The notes beneath the pieces were generated by a model. It worked only from the letters and a program-made list of their open reading frames with translations, was not told the origin of the DNA and did no database searches. The position numbers were made by a program, and so were the translations under genes. A stretch of 64,000 nucleotides of DNA from Armigeres subalbatus. Its lineage: Eukaryota > Arthropoda > Insecta > Diptera > Culicidae. The stretch is from NCBI RefSeq assembly GCF_024139115.2, contig NW_026942506.1:186001-250000 (forward strand). The letters run 5' to 3'. Within the stretch, counting starts at the first letter, position 1; every line of letters starts with the position of its first letter. Shown in pieces: positions 22,601 to 34,309 of this stretch.

Positions 22601-25269
22601 ATTTCAATAATATTTGATGGAGAATTTAGATTTATGGTCTTTATGCTGTTGAACCTTGGTGTAACTTTGCTAATCGATCCTCCGGTTTTATAGAACGTTC
22701 GCATACAACTACAAGGACTTCAAGAACTTTTCAGTATTTCTTTTGGAGCATACCAGAAATCACTTAGGATTTTTATTTAGAAATATTTGTAGAACTATTG
22801 GTTTTTCTTTTTCAGGCTAAATAAATATGAAGTGGTAGGGACACATGCTGATTATTACTTGGCCGCATCCCAAGGAAATTAATTGCATTCTAATACAAGT
22901 TTACTTTCCGTAAATTCCCGGTGTCAAACCATCAAACCATTTTGTTGTTTAGAAGAGGCTTTGCTGGCCTTTGTTTTATTTCCCAGCAAACCTTTGAGCT
23001 ACTGTTTCTATGTATGATGAGAAACTAAGCTCCCATCAGTACAGTGCAATATGGACTCGCAAGCGGAACCATTGTTCCAACATTTATGATTAGAAATTAT
23101 TTCCACGCAAAGCATAAACAATTTCCAAAACTTTGAAGTGCATACAAATAAGTGCCAATAAGGTGCAGGATTTTGTCACGTGCTGAACAACCAGCATAAA
23201 CAGAAGAATTAATGACTCCCCAAAGTGGATTTCGAACTTAACTGCGACGCCTGATGAGAGGATGATGATGATGGTTTGGCTGGCTTTTTCTTAATTATCC
23301 AAGTTTTTCAGCCAACCCAACACTGATCGTTGGAAACCCCTTCGCTGGCTGCCAAGGAAACGCATCACTCGGATAGAAGTAGGAAAAAAAAGGTCTGGCG
23401 ACTGATGCAGATGGAGACAGCAGCAAAAAAGTTGTGGTCTCGGCGTATAAATTGAACCACGTTTTGTAGGTAAGTGAAGTGCATGCGGTATCGCAAGGTA
23501 CAACTTTGGCAACTGATGTTGTCGACAAACCATCCGACAACGACGACGATGGCGGCGGCGGCGGCTTCGACGCTACAAAGTATATCGACGTCAACTTGAA
23601 CCGGTCACAGCTCTGGAAGTTCCCTTCTAACCCAACCCATAGAGCCCGGCCCAGCCGGCAAGATGAGATTGGCGCAAATTAGAATTAAATTTTTAACTCA
23701 TTAATTTGTTGGGACGACGCGGTGTTGACGGCAACCAAGCGACGCTGGCTGCTCGGAAGACAAGTAATTGGAAGAGGTGGATCCGGCAAGGCGCTAGTAA
23801 AAAGGAAAATCGAATACAAGTTGATGGGCTTTTCGCGGGACGATCCGGCAAAACAGGGCAAACGAGCGAATGAGTGAGTGCAATGTGGAGCTTCATTACT
23901 CTGGCTGGCGATTCATTACCGGAACGAAAGTGAGGGAGGATACCCTGAAGCGCTCGGGAAACTTAATCACTACTGGGCCGATGATGCTGTGCTACTTTTA
24001 TGCACAACAACGTTTCTGTCGAAAACATTGGGCATAGGTGGTCGCAGTGTTGACCTGCCATTGCAAAAGGGTTTACTTTAATTTGTTTATTTTCCATATG
24101 ATAGAATGTCGACTGACAGCAGAACTTTTTGAGCACTTCTACTTTTATAGTGGTGTTCCACACATTTTCAAAAAAAATTGCCATATTGGTGTTCGAGCAA
24201 TCAAAAAGCAAAAAGTAAAGTTTTCTGTATGTTTAAAAAATGTATGATGTTTCTATTCCAATTTGAATCGGTAAATATCCTCAATGATTTGTTTCATATA
24301 CCGATATAAAGCCTCTATATATAATATAAAAAGTCACATTGAGCCAGGGCTCATGCAAACCCTCACTTCCCCACTGATCTCGTATCTTACACTTTTGGTT
24401 GTTATTCCAAAGTTTGCCTTTGGCCTAATTGAGCTGGACAAAGTAGCGCCAAATCCACTATCATCATCGAAAACCCTATCAACTGCAAAGGTAGACCACT
24501 AAAGTCGATTAAATGCATAGGAAGGAGACAAGAATCCCGTCCTTCAATAATCGCCACAGAACCCACAGAAGCCGTCGCGGATGGTTCTCCACCAATAAGG
24601 AAGCAAATTTACTAAAATAATTAATCTTGCCTTAGTTTTAATACCGCCTTGTCGCACCCCTCCGTACATTGGAGCGCTGCGGCTTGCACTTCAGCAATGT
24701 TCTAATGTGCGCGCACGTGAACGCTCCTCGCCACATTCTGTAATTAAATTAAAACTCACTTAATCCACAGCACCATTAAAATTTATCTCGTTAGATAGAT
24801 TTCCCTCTCGGATTGGTAGCCCGAAGGAACAAAACCATCCCGACCTAGCCGCCTCACACGCACATACACACCAACACACACTCAAACACCTTCGAATGCA
24901 TTGATCGCTCGAGGAGCCCAAGGAGCGCCATAAATTATTACGCTTCGTTGCTCTTTTACTGCTCCACACCGTCCGCGTCCGACGACCGACGGGAGGAAGA
25001 AAAGAAAATTTTAGAAATTGAAAGTTTTCCTTTCGTGACATCACTTCTGGAAGTGTGGAGAACCGCAGAAGCGAAAAAATAGTCTGGGGCAGCAATGAAT
25101 GAACCAAAAAGCGAAATCTCGAAGAATATCGATCTGCTCCGGTCGGCCGCGCTGCTGGTGGTTGCTGAGAAGACAATCCTCCGCTGCCGGGCAGCCCACG
25201 GCCACTGCACCCACTCATTCCGGTTGCAGGGCTGGCACTCACGCTTTTTTCTTGCTGGCACAAACACAG
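22601..25269. other. Non-repetitive stretch, no gene recognised
   Basis: Contains a GGC/GAC-rich segment at 23540-23570 (in the plus frame 23479-23682, DDDGGGGG) and a 183-codon minus frame at 24760-25311 that runs into the minisatellite. Neither resembles a known family. This is the largest part of the window without obvious transposon sequence, so host regulatory or UTR sequence is conceivable but not shown. Confidence 0.4.
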
Positions 25270-27833
25270 GTAAACAATTTTCAAGAGGAACTTCATCCTA
25301 ATTTCCAGCAAAAGTTTATCTGGAATTCCAGAGGAAATTCATCCGAATTTCCAGAGGAAATTCATCCGAATTTCCAGAGGAAATTCATCCGAATTTCCAG
25401 AGGAAATTCATCCGAATTTCCAGAGGAAATTCATCCGAATTTCCAGAGGAAATTCATCCGAATTTCCAGAGGAAATTCATCCGAATTTCCAGGGGAAATT
25501 CATCCGAATTTCCAGGGGAAATTCATCCGAATTTCCAGGGGAAATTCATCCGAATTTCCAGGGGAAATTCATCCGAATTTCCAGAGGAAATTCATCCGAA
25601 TTTCCAGAGGAAATTCATCCGAATTTCCAGAGGAAATTCATCCGAATTTCCAGAGGAAATTCATCCGAATTTCCAGAGGAAATTCATCCGAATTTCCAGA
25701 GGAAATTCATCCGAATTTCAGAGGAAATTCATCCGAATTTCAGAGGAAATTCATCCGAATTCAGAGGAAATTCATCCAATTTCAGAGGAAATTCATCCGA
25801 ATTTCAGAGGAAATTCATCCGAATTTCCAGAGGAAATTCATCCAATTTCCAGAGGAAATTCATCCAAATTTCAGAGGAAATTCATCCAATTTCCAGAGGA
25901 AATTCATCCAATTTCCAGAGGAAATTCATCCGAATTTCCAGAGGAAATTCATCCGAATTTCCAGAGGAAATTCATCCGAATTCAGAGCAAATTCATCCGA
26001 ATTTCCAGAGCAAATTCATCCGAATTTCAGAGGAAATTCATCCGAATTTCCAGAGGAAATTCATCCGAATTCAGAGGAAATTCATCCAATTCAGAGGAAA
26101 TTCATCCAATTCCAGAGGAAATTCATCCGAATTTCCCGAGGAAACTCATCCTAATTCCCACAGCCAATTCATCCGAATTTCCAGAGCAAATTCATCCGAA
26201 TTTCCAGAGCAGATTCATCCGAATTTCCAGAGGAAATTCATCCGATTTCAGAGGAAATTCATCCGAATTCCAGAGGAAATTCATCCGATTTCAGAGGAAA
26301 TTCATCCGAATTTCCAGAGGAAATTCATCCGATTTCCAGAGGAAATTCATCCGAATTTCCAGAGGAAATTCATCCGAATTTCCAGAGGAAATTCATCCGA
26401 TTTCAGGAAATTCATCCGAATTCAGAGGAAATTCATCCGAATTTCAGAGGAAATTCATCCGATTTCAGAGGAAATTCATCCGATTTCAGAGGAAATTCAT
26501 CCGAATTTCCAGAGGAAATTCATCCGAATTTCCAGAGGAAATTCATCCGAATTTCAGAGGAAATTCATCCGATTTCCAGAGGAAATTCATCCGATTTCCA
26601 GAGGAAATTCATCCGATTTCCAGAGGAAATTCATCCGATTTCCAGAGGAAATTCATCCGAATTCCAGAGGAAATTCATCCGAATTTCCAGAGGAAATTCA
26701 TCCAATTTCCAGAGGAAATTCATCCGAATTTCAGAGGAAATTCATCCGATTTCCAGAGGAAATTCATCCGAATTTCAGAGGAAATTCATCCAATTTCCAG
26801 AGGAAATTCATCCGAATTTCAGAGGAAATTCATCCGATTTCCAGAGGAAATTCATCCGAATTCCAGAGGAAATTCATCCGATTTCCAGAGGAAATTCATC
26901 CGAATTTCCAGAGGAAATTCATCCGAATTTCCAGAGGAAATTCATCCGAATTTCAGAGGAAATTCATCCGAATTTCAGAGGAAATTCATCCGATTTCCAG
27001 AGGAAATTCATCCGAATTTCCAGAGGAAATTCATCCGATTTCAGAGGAAATTCATCCGAATTTCCAGAGGAAATTCATCCGAATTCAGAGGAAATTCATC
27101 CGATTTCCAGAGGAAATTCATCCGATTTCCAGAGGAAATTCATCCGATTTCCAGAGGAAATTCATCCGATTTCCAGAGGAAATTCATCCGAATTTCAGAG
27201 GAAATTCATCCGAATTTCCAGAGGAAATTCATCCGAATTTCCAGAGGAAATTCATCCGAATTTCCAGAGGAAATTCATCCGAATTTACAGAGGAAATTCA
27301 TCCGACTTACAGAGGAAATTCATCCGAATTTCCAGAGGAAATTCATCCGATTTCAGAGGAAATTCATCCGAATTTCCAGAGGAAATTCATCCGAATTTCA
27401 GAGGAAATTCATCCGAATTCAGAGGAAATTCATCCGATTTCCAGAGGAAATTCATCCGATTTCCAGAGGAAATTCATCCGAATTTCCAGAGGAAATTCAT
27501 CCGAATTTCCAGAGGAAATTCATCCGAATTTCCAGAGGAAATTCATCCGAATTTCCAGAGGAAATTCATCCGAATTTCCAGAGGAAATTCATCCGAATTT
27601 CCAGAGGAAATTCATCCGAATTTCCAGAGGAAATTCATCCGAATTTACAGAGGAAATTCATCCGAATTTCCAGAGGAAATTCATCCGAATTTCCAGAGGA
27701 AATTCATCCGAATTTACAGAGGAAATTCATCCGAATTTCCAGAGCAAATTCATCCGAATTTCCAGAGGAAACTCATCCGAATTTCCAGAGGAAATTCATC
27801 CGAATTTCCAGAGGAAATTCATCCGAATTTCCA
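25270..27833 (+). repeat. 23-bp minisatellite, array A1
   Basis: About 110 units of 23 bp, each with GGAAATTC, four bases (ATCC), GAATTTCC and AGA. Units near the left edge are nearly identical; a GGGG variant of the AGAGG segment forms a run at about 25490-25570. Inside the array many units lose single bases from A, T or C runs. Since 23 is not a multiple of three and the unit lacks stops on this strand, long frames such as 25099-26154 arise automatically. They are not genes. Confidence 0.95.
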
Positions 27834-28062
27834 GATTTTTTCAAAATTTTGATTTCCGGCGTGGGCGGTACGAAAGTTGCTCTCCTCCTTGAGTGGGACT
27901 GTGGCCCTCCGAAACGGCGGGCTTGGCCAGCTCGACACGCACGAAGATGTCGTTTACGAGGCTGTTTATAATACTCGACGCCTTCGATGAGACCCTGCCA
28001 CCGCCCGTAGCAACAAACATTGCTGTTGCCTTCTCCGCTGCCTTTCCACCGCCGGGAAATTT
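27834..28062 (-). pseudogene. Histone H2B-derived fragment, copy 1
   Basis: On the minus strand this unique spacer reads GGGKAAEKAT, then VSSKASSIINSLVNDIFVR, then ELAKPAVSEGHS. These resemble the H2B N-terminal tail, the histone-fold helix (SSKAMSIMNSFVNDIFER type) and the C-terminal ELAKHAVSEG. The roughly 30 residues that normally separate NDIFER from ELAKHA are absent, as is most of the tail, so it is not a working histone. It is fused in frame to the minisatellite on its N-terminal side. A near-identical inverted copy lies at 32553-32775. Confidence 0.75.
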
Positions 28063-30112
28063 GAATGAATTTCCCTTGGAAATTCGGATGAATTTCCCTT
28101 GGAAATTCGGATGAATTTCCCTTGGAAATTCGGATGAATTTCCCTTGGAAATTCGGATGAATTTCCCTTGGAAATTCGGATGAATTTCCCCTGGAAATTC
28201 GGATGAATTTCCCCTGGAAATTCGGATGAATTTCCCCTGGAAATTCGGATGAATTCCTGAATTCGGATGAATTTCCCTGAAATTCGGATGAATTTCCTGG
28301 AATTCGGATGAATTCCTGAAATTCGGATGAATTTCCCTGGAAATTCGGATGAATTTCCTGGAATTCGGATGAATTTCCTGAAATTCGGATGAACTTCCTG
28401 GAAATTGGATGAATTTCCTGAAATTCGGATGAATTTCCTGAAATTCGGATGAATTTCTGGAAATTGATGAATTTCCTGAAATTCGGATGAATTTCCTGAA
28501 ATTCGGATGAATTTCCTGAATTGGATGAATTTCCTGAATTCGGATGAATTTCGATGAATTCGAATTGGATGAATTTCTGAATTCGGATGAATTTCCTGGA
28601 AATTCGGATGAATTTCCTCCTGGAAATTCGGATGAATTTCTGAAATTGGATGAATTTCCTGGAAATTCGGATGAATTTCCTGGAAATTCGGATGAATTTC
28701 CTGGAAATTCGGATGAATTTCCTGAAATTGGATGAATTTCCTGAATGGATGAATTTCCTGAAATTCGGATGAATGGATGAATTCCTGAATTCGGATGAAT
28801 TTCCTGGAAATTCGGATGAATTTCCTGGAAATTCGGATGAATTTCCTGAAATTGGATGGAATTTCCTGAATTGATGAATTTCCTGGAGTGGGATGAATTC
28901 CTGGAAATTGAATTGGGATGAATTTCTCTGGAAATTCGGATGAATTTCCTGGAAATTGGATGAATTTCTGAAATTCGGATGAATTTCTGGAAATTCGGAT
29001 GAATTCTCCTTGAAAATGAATTCTGGAAATCCTGGATGAATTTCCTCTGGAGATGAATTTCTCTGGAGTTCAGAATTTCTCTGGAATTGGATGAATTCTC
29101 TGGAAATTCTCTGGAGTTCAGATAATTCTCTGGAAATTGAATGAATTCTCTGGAGTTCATGAATCCTCTGGAATTCAGATGAATTTCCTCTGGAATTCAG
29201 AATGGAATCTCTGGAGGTCAGATGAATTTCTCTGGAAATTCAGATGAATTCCTCTGGAAATTCAGATAATTTCCTCTGGAGATCTGGAAACTGAATGACT
29301 CTGGAGGTCAGTGAATTCCTCTGGAGTTCGAATTTCCTCTGGAAATTCGAATGAATTTCTCTGAAGTTCGGATTGAATGAATTTCCTCTGGAATCTGGAA
29401 TGAATTCTGAATGAATTTCCTCTGGAAGTGAATGAATTTCCTCTGGAACTGGAAATGAATTCCTCTGGAATTGAACAATTTCTCTGGAATTCAGAATTTC
29501 TCTGGAAATTGATGAATTTCCTCTGGAAATTCGATGAATTTCCTCTGGAAATTCAGATGAATTTCTCTGGAAATTGAATAATTACTCTGGAAATTCAGAT
29601 GAATTTTCTGGAAATTCGAATGAATTTCTGGAATTGATGAATTTCTCTGGAAATGAATGAATTTCCTCTGGAAATTCAGAATGAATTTCCTCTGGAATTC
29701 AATGAATTTCTCTGGAAATTGAATGAATTTCCTCTGAAATTCCAATGAATTTCCTCTGGAAATTCAGATGAATTTCCTCTGGAAATTCGGATGAATTTCC
29801 TCTGGAAATTCGGATGAATTTCCTCTGGAAATTCGGATGAGTTTCCTCTGGAAAGGCGGATGAATTTGCTCTGGAAATTGGGATGAATTTCCTCTGTAAA
29901 TTCGGATGAATTTCCTCTGAAATTCGGATGAATTTCTCTGGAAATTCGGACGAATTTCCTTTGGAAAATCGGATAAGTTTTCTCTGGACAATCGAATTAT
30001 TTGCTCTGGAAATTCGGATGAATTTCCTCTGGAAATTCGGATGAATTTCCTCTGGAAATTCGGATGAATTTCCTCTGTAAATTCGGATGAATTTCCTCTG
30101 GAAAGAGGAGGA
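28063..30112 (-). repeat. 23-bp minisatellite, array B (inverted orientation)
   Basis: The same unit as array A1 but reverse-complemented (CGGATGAATTTCC on the plus strand). Variants are ordered outward from the H2B spacer: CCCTTGG, then CCCCTGG, then CCTGG, then CCTCTGG. Between about 28240 and 29750 many units are shortened or run together. Minus-strand open frames here (27841-29160, 29491-29745, 29699-30136) are repeat-derived. Confidence 0.95.
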
Positions 30113-32552
30113 AATCCAGAGGAAATTCATTCGCATTTCCAGAGTAAATTCATTCGAATTTCCAGAGTAAATTCATTCGAATTTCCAGAGTAAATTCATT
30201 CGAATTTCCAGAGGAAATTCATTCGAATTTCCAGTGGAAACTCATTCGAATTTCCAGAGGAAATTCATTCGAATTTCCAGAGGAAATTCATTCGAATTTC
30301 CAGAGGAAATTTATTCGAATTTCCAGAGGACATTCATTCGAATTTCCAGAGGACATTCATTCGAATTTCCAGAGGAAATTCATTCGAATTTCCAGAGGAA
30401 ATTCATTCGAATTTCCAGAGGAAATTCATTCGAATTTCCAGAGGAAATTCATTCGAATTTCCAGAGGAAATTCATCCGAATTTCCAGAGGAAATTAATTC
30501 AATTTCAGAGGAAATTCATTCGATTTCCAGAGGAAATTCATTCGAATTTCCAGAGGAAATTCATTCGATTTCCAGAGGAAATTCATTCAATTTCCAGAGG
30601 AAATTCATTCAATTTCAGAGGAAATTCATTCGAATTTCCAGAGGAAATTCATTTCAATTTCCAGAGGAAATTCATTCGAATTTCCAGAGGAAATTCATTC
30701 AATTTCCAGAGGAAATTCATTCAATTTCCAGAGGAAATTCATTCGAATTTCAGAGGAAATTCATTCAATTTCCAGAGGAAATTCATTCGAATTTCAGAGG
30801 AAATTCATTCAATTTCCAGAGGAAATTCATTCAATTTCCAGAGGAAATTCATTCGATTTCCAGAGGAAATTCATTCAATTTCCAGAGGAAATTCATTCGA
30901 ATTCAGAGGAAATTCATTCGAATTTCAGAGGAAATTCATTCGAATTTCAGAGGAAATTCATTCGATTTCCAGAGGAAATTCATTCGAATTCCAGAGGAAA
31001 TTCATTCGAATTTCCAGAGGAAATTCATTCAATTTCAGAGGAAATTCATTCGAATTTCAGAGGAAATTCATTCAATTTCAGAGGAAATTCATTCGAATTT
31101 CAGAGGAAATTCATTCGATTTCCAGAGGAAATTCATTCAATTCCAGAGGAAATTCATTCAATTCAGAGGAAATTCATTCGAATTTCCAGAGGAAATTCAT
31201 TCGATTTCAGAGGAAATTCATTCAATTTCAGAGGAAATTCATTCAATTTCCAGAGGAAATTCATTCGAATTTCAGAGGAAATTCATTCGAATTTCAGAGG
31301 AAATTCATTCGAATTTCCAGAGGAAATTCATTCGAATTTCAGAGGAAATTCATTCGAATTTCCAGAGGAAATTCATTCGAATTTCCAGAGGAAATTCATT
31401 CGAATTTCCAGAGGAAATTCATTCGAATTTCCAGAGGAAATTCATTCGAATTTCCAGAGGAAATTCATCCGAATTTCCAGAGGAAATTCATTCGAATTTC
31501 CAGAGAAAATTCATTCGAATTACCAGAGGAAATTCATCCGAATTTCCAGAGAAAATTCATTCGAATTACCAGAGGAAATTCATCCGAATTTCCAGGGGAA
31601 ATTCATCCGAATTTCCAGGGGAAATTCATCCGAATTTTCAGGGGAAATTCATCCGAATTTCCAGGGGAAATTCATCCGAATTTCAGGAAATTCATCCGAA
31701 TTTCCAGGGAAATTCATCCGAATTTCAGGGAAATTCATCCGAATTTCCAGGAAAATTCATCCGAATTTCCAGGAAATTCATCCGAATTTCAGGGAAATTC
31801 ATCCGAATTTCCAGGAAATTCATCCGAATTTCCAGGAAATTCATCCGAATTTCCAGGGAAATTCATCCGAATTTCAGGAAATTCATCCGAATTCAGGGAA
31901 ATTCATCCGAATTTAAGAAATTCATCCGAATTTCCAGGAAATTCATCCGAATTTCAGGAAATTCATCCGATTTCCAGGAAATTCATCCGAATTTCAGGAA
32001 ATTCATCCGATTTCCAGGAAATTCATCCGAATTTCAGGGAAGTTCATCCGAATTTCCAGGAGAAATTCATCCGAATTTCCAGGGAAGTTCATCCGAATTT
32101 CCAGGGAAGTTCATCCGAATTTCAGGAAATTCATCCGAATTTCCAGGAAATTCATCCGATTTCCAGGAAATTCATCCGATTTCCAGGGAAATTCATCCGA
32201 ATTTCCAGGGAAATTCATCCGATTTCCAGGGAAATTCATCCGAATTTCAGGAAATTCATCCGATTTCCAGGAAATTCATCCGAATTCCAGGAAATTCATC
32301 CGAATTTCAGGGAAATTCATCCGAATTCAGGAAATTCATCCGAATTCCAGGGAAATTCATCCGAATTTCAGGAAATTCATCCGAATTTCCAAGGAAATTC
32401 ATCCGATTTCAAGGGAAATTCATCCGATTTCAAGGAAATTCATCCGAATTTCAAGGAAATTCATCCGATTTCAAGGAAATTCATCCGACTTCAAGGAAAT
32501 TCATCCGAATTCAAGGAAATTCATCCGAATTTCCAAGGGAAATTCATCCAAA
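30113..32552 (+). repeat. 23-bp minisatellite, array A2 (CATTCG then CATCCG variants)
   Basis: Orientation flips at about 30108 (GGAAAGAGGAGGAAAT). Up to about 31560 the unit carries CATTCG instead of CATCCG, a variant nearly absent elsewhere. From 31580 to 32552 it returns to CATCCG with CCAGGGG, CCAGG and finally CCAAGG linkers, mirroring array B in reverse. Confidence 0.95.
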
Positions 32553-32775
32553 TTTCCCGGCGGTGGAAAGGCAGCGGAGAAGGCAACAGTAATGTTTGTT
32601 GCTACGGGCGGTGGCAGGGTCTCATCGAAGGCGTCGAGCATTATAAACAGCATCGTAAACGACATCTTCGTGCGTGTCGAACTGGCCAAGCCCGCCGTTT
32701 CAGAGGGCCACAGTCCCACTAAAAGAGGAGAGGAATTTTCGTACCGCGCACGCCGGAAATCAAAATTTTGAAATG
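32553..32775 (+). pseudogene. Histone H2B-derived fragment, copy 2 (inverted)
   Basis: The plus strand repeats the H2B-like spacer of 27834-28062 in opposite orientation with a few substitutions: GGGKAAEKAT, VSSKASSIINSIVNDIFVR, ELAKPAVSEGHS. It has the same internal deletion, so the two copies descend from one already-deleted fragment. Beyond it the sequence leaves the repeat and enters ordinary DNA. Confidence 0.75.
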
Positions 32776-33256
32776 AATTTCCACTACTGATGCCACTGTC
32801 AGCCAATTTATGATTTGCCGCTGGAACACGATAGACGTCATCCATTCTAATACATTGTTTTGCAACGTCTCCCTGCAAGGAGCGCATGGGCTGCTACCGA
32901 CAAAGAATTTTGCCCGTTACCAAGTGATTATGATTTGCATTTTTGCAAATTTTTGTCTCAGTTCAACCTTCTCTCGTGTAAAAAGATGATTTTGTTTCCA
33001 ATGACGCGCCTTTCCAATAATAAACAGCAAGTATACCGAAATCAGAATCTTGGGAAAATCTCATTTGACTGCTAACGCAACTCAATGATGTGAGACGTCA
33101 TCATTGTTTACTTCCCGCACTTTTACTGCTATCTATTCCAACTTTCTACCGTCACCAAGCGGTTATGATGTGCAACTTAAAGGAAATATTTCGGCTCTAC
33201 CTTCTCTTGTGTACAATGGTAGATTTGACAAGAATCGATTTTGATCCACAATGCGC
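32776..33256. repeat. Two copies of a ~115-bp low-similarity repeat, otherwise nothing
   Basis: The segment from GTTACCAAGTGATTATGAT (about 32918) to GCGCCTTTCC (about 33015) resembles that from GTCACCAAGCGGTTATGAT (about 33152) to GCGCCTTTCT (about 33262). A weaker third copy ends near 33825. Not coding. Confidence 0.5.
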
Positions 33257-33264
33257 CTTTCTAA

Positions 33265-33462
33265 AAAAGATATTTTAGTTACTAGATAAAGATTGTCGCT
33301 TCGGTTCCCTTTGTTCTGCTGTCCGGAACATGTTGGGTACCAAGCTGTCAAATAGTATGGATTTTCCTTCTTTGACATTTAGCTCCCCTATCCTCGCCAG
33401 CAAAAGATGTTCCGGACAGCGACGACAGCGACAATCTTAATCTAGTAACTAAAATATCTTTT
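33265..33462. mobile_element. 198-bp MITE with 8-bp target duplication
   Basis: The ends are near-perfect inverted repeats of about 34 bp starting AAAAGATATTTTAGTTACTA, extended by CTGTCCGGAACAT further in. CTTTCTAA lies on both sides (33257-33264, 33463-33470). An 8-bp duplication fits the hAT group. No coding sequence. Confidence 0.85.
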
Positions 33463-33470
33463 CTTTCTAA

Positions 33471-34304
33471 TCATTCATAGACTAACGCAAAATGAACTCC
33501 CCCAAGAAATTATGACGTTTGAGCGGGTCGCATAATGAACGCAAAATGAACTTTTGTTCGAGTGGACGACTCGCTCAAATGTCAAAATCCATCGGGTGAG
33601 TGAATTTGATGAACTTCTGCATAGGTCTATAGCAAACAAACGATAGTCCGTACCTTGCGTAAAAATTTCACTTTTCTGCTAAATAGCCACTATTAAGAAA
33701 ACATTTTCAGTGGCACCACTGGTATCCGGGGACCGTAATCGATGCCATTTTTGCAATCAACTCTTTCTTCTCATAAAATTTTGGTCCTGAGAAGAACCGA
33801 TTTTCTTTCCAAAATGCGCCACTAACAGTAACTAAACGATAGTCCGAAAATTGTTGCTTTTGGCGATGGCCTCTCAATGTTCCGCTTTCTGCTGAGACTG
33901 CTGCTACGGGCGTCATCGTTGTGCCCGCTCTCCGAGAAAATTTAATTGAACTGAGGATTGAAGTCGAGCCCGTAAGTTGCACGATTTTGATGTCTGTGCT
34001 TGCGATGCACATACGCGATTGGTTGGTTTGCCGATTTTTCAGTGCCTAGTAAAATTCAATTTTTCAATAGTTTAGCACTTTGAATGCCTTTTTTCGATAG
34101 TTGAGCAAAATCTTAAAGAGTTCGTCGATCGATTAACACCAAAATTTTTAAAATCGGTTGAAAGACGGCTGAGTTATTAGCCCATACTTTCTTAACTTTT
34201 TTCGTGACGGTCTCAGATTTGAAACTGCAGAACGACCCCCCTATGTTCCGGAAAGACGTCATCCTACGTCAAAAAAAAACAATTATTGTATTGAAAAAAC
34301 AGAA
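33471..34304. other. No recognised gene
   Basis: Short frames only. A GCAAAATGAACT motif repeats at 33487 and 33542. Confidence 0.45.
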
Positions 34305-34309
34305 CAGTG

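Noticed and set aside
24760..25311. 183-codon minus-strand gene
   Set aside because: Mixed low-complexity composition, no domain, and its start lies inside the minisatellite.
25099..26154. 351-codon repetitive protein gene
   Set aside because: The frame exists only because a stop-free 23-bp unit is read in all three frames; all similar frames to 30497 have the same cause.
25270..32552. CRISPR-like regular array
   Set aside because: Units are contiguous 23-bp repeats without unique spacers, in eukaryotic DNA; it is a minisatellite.
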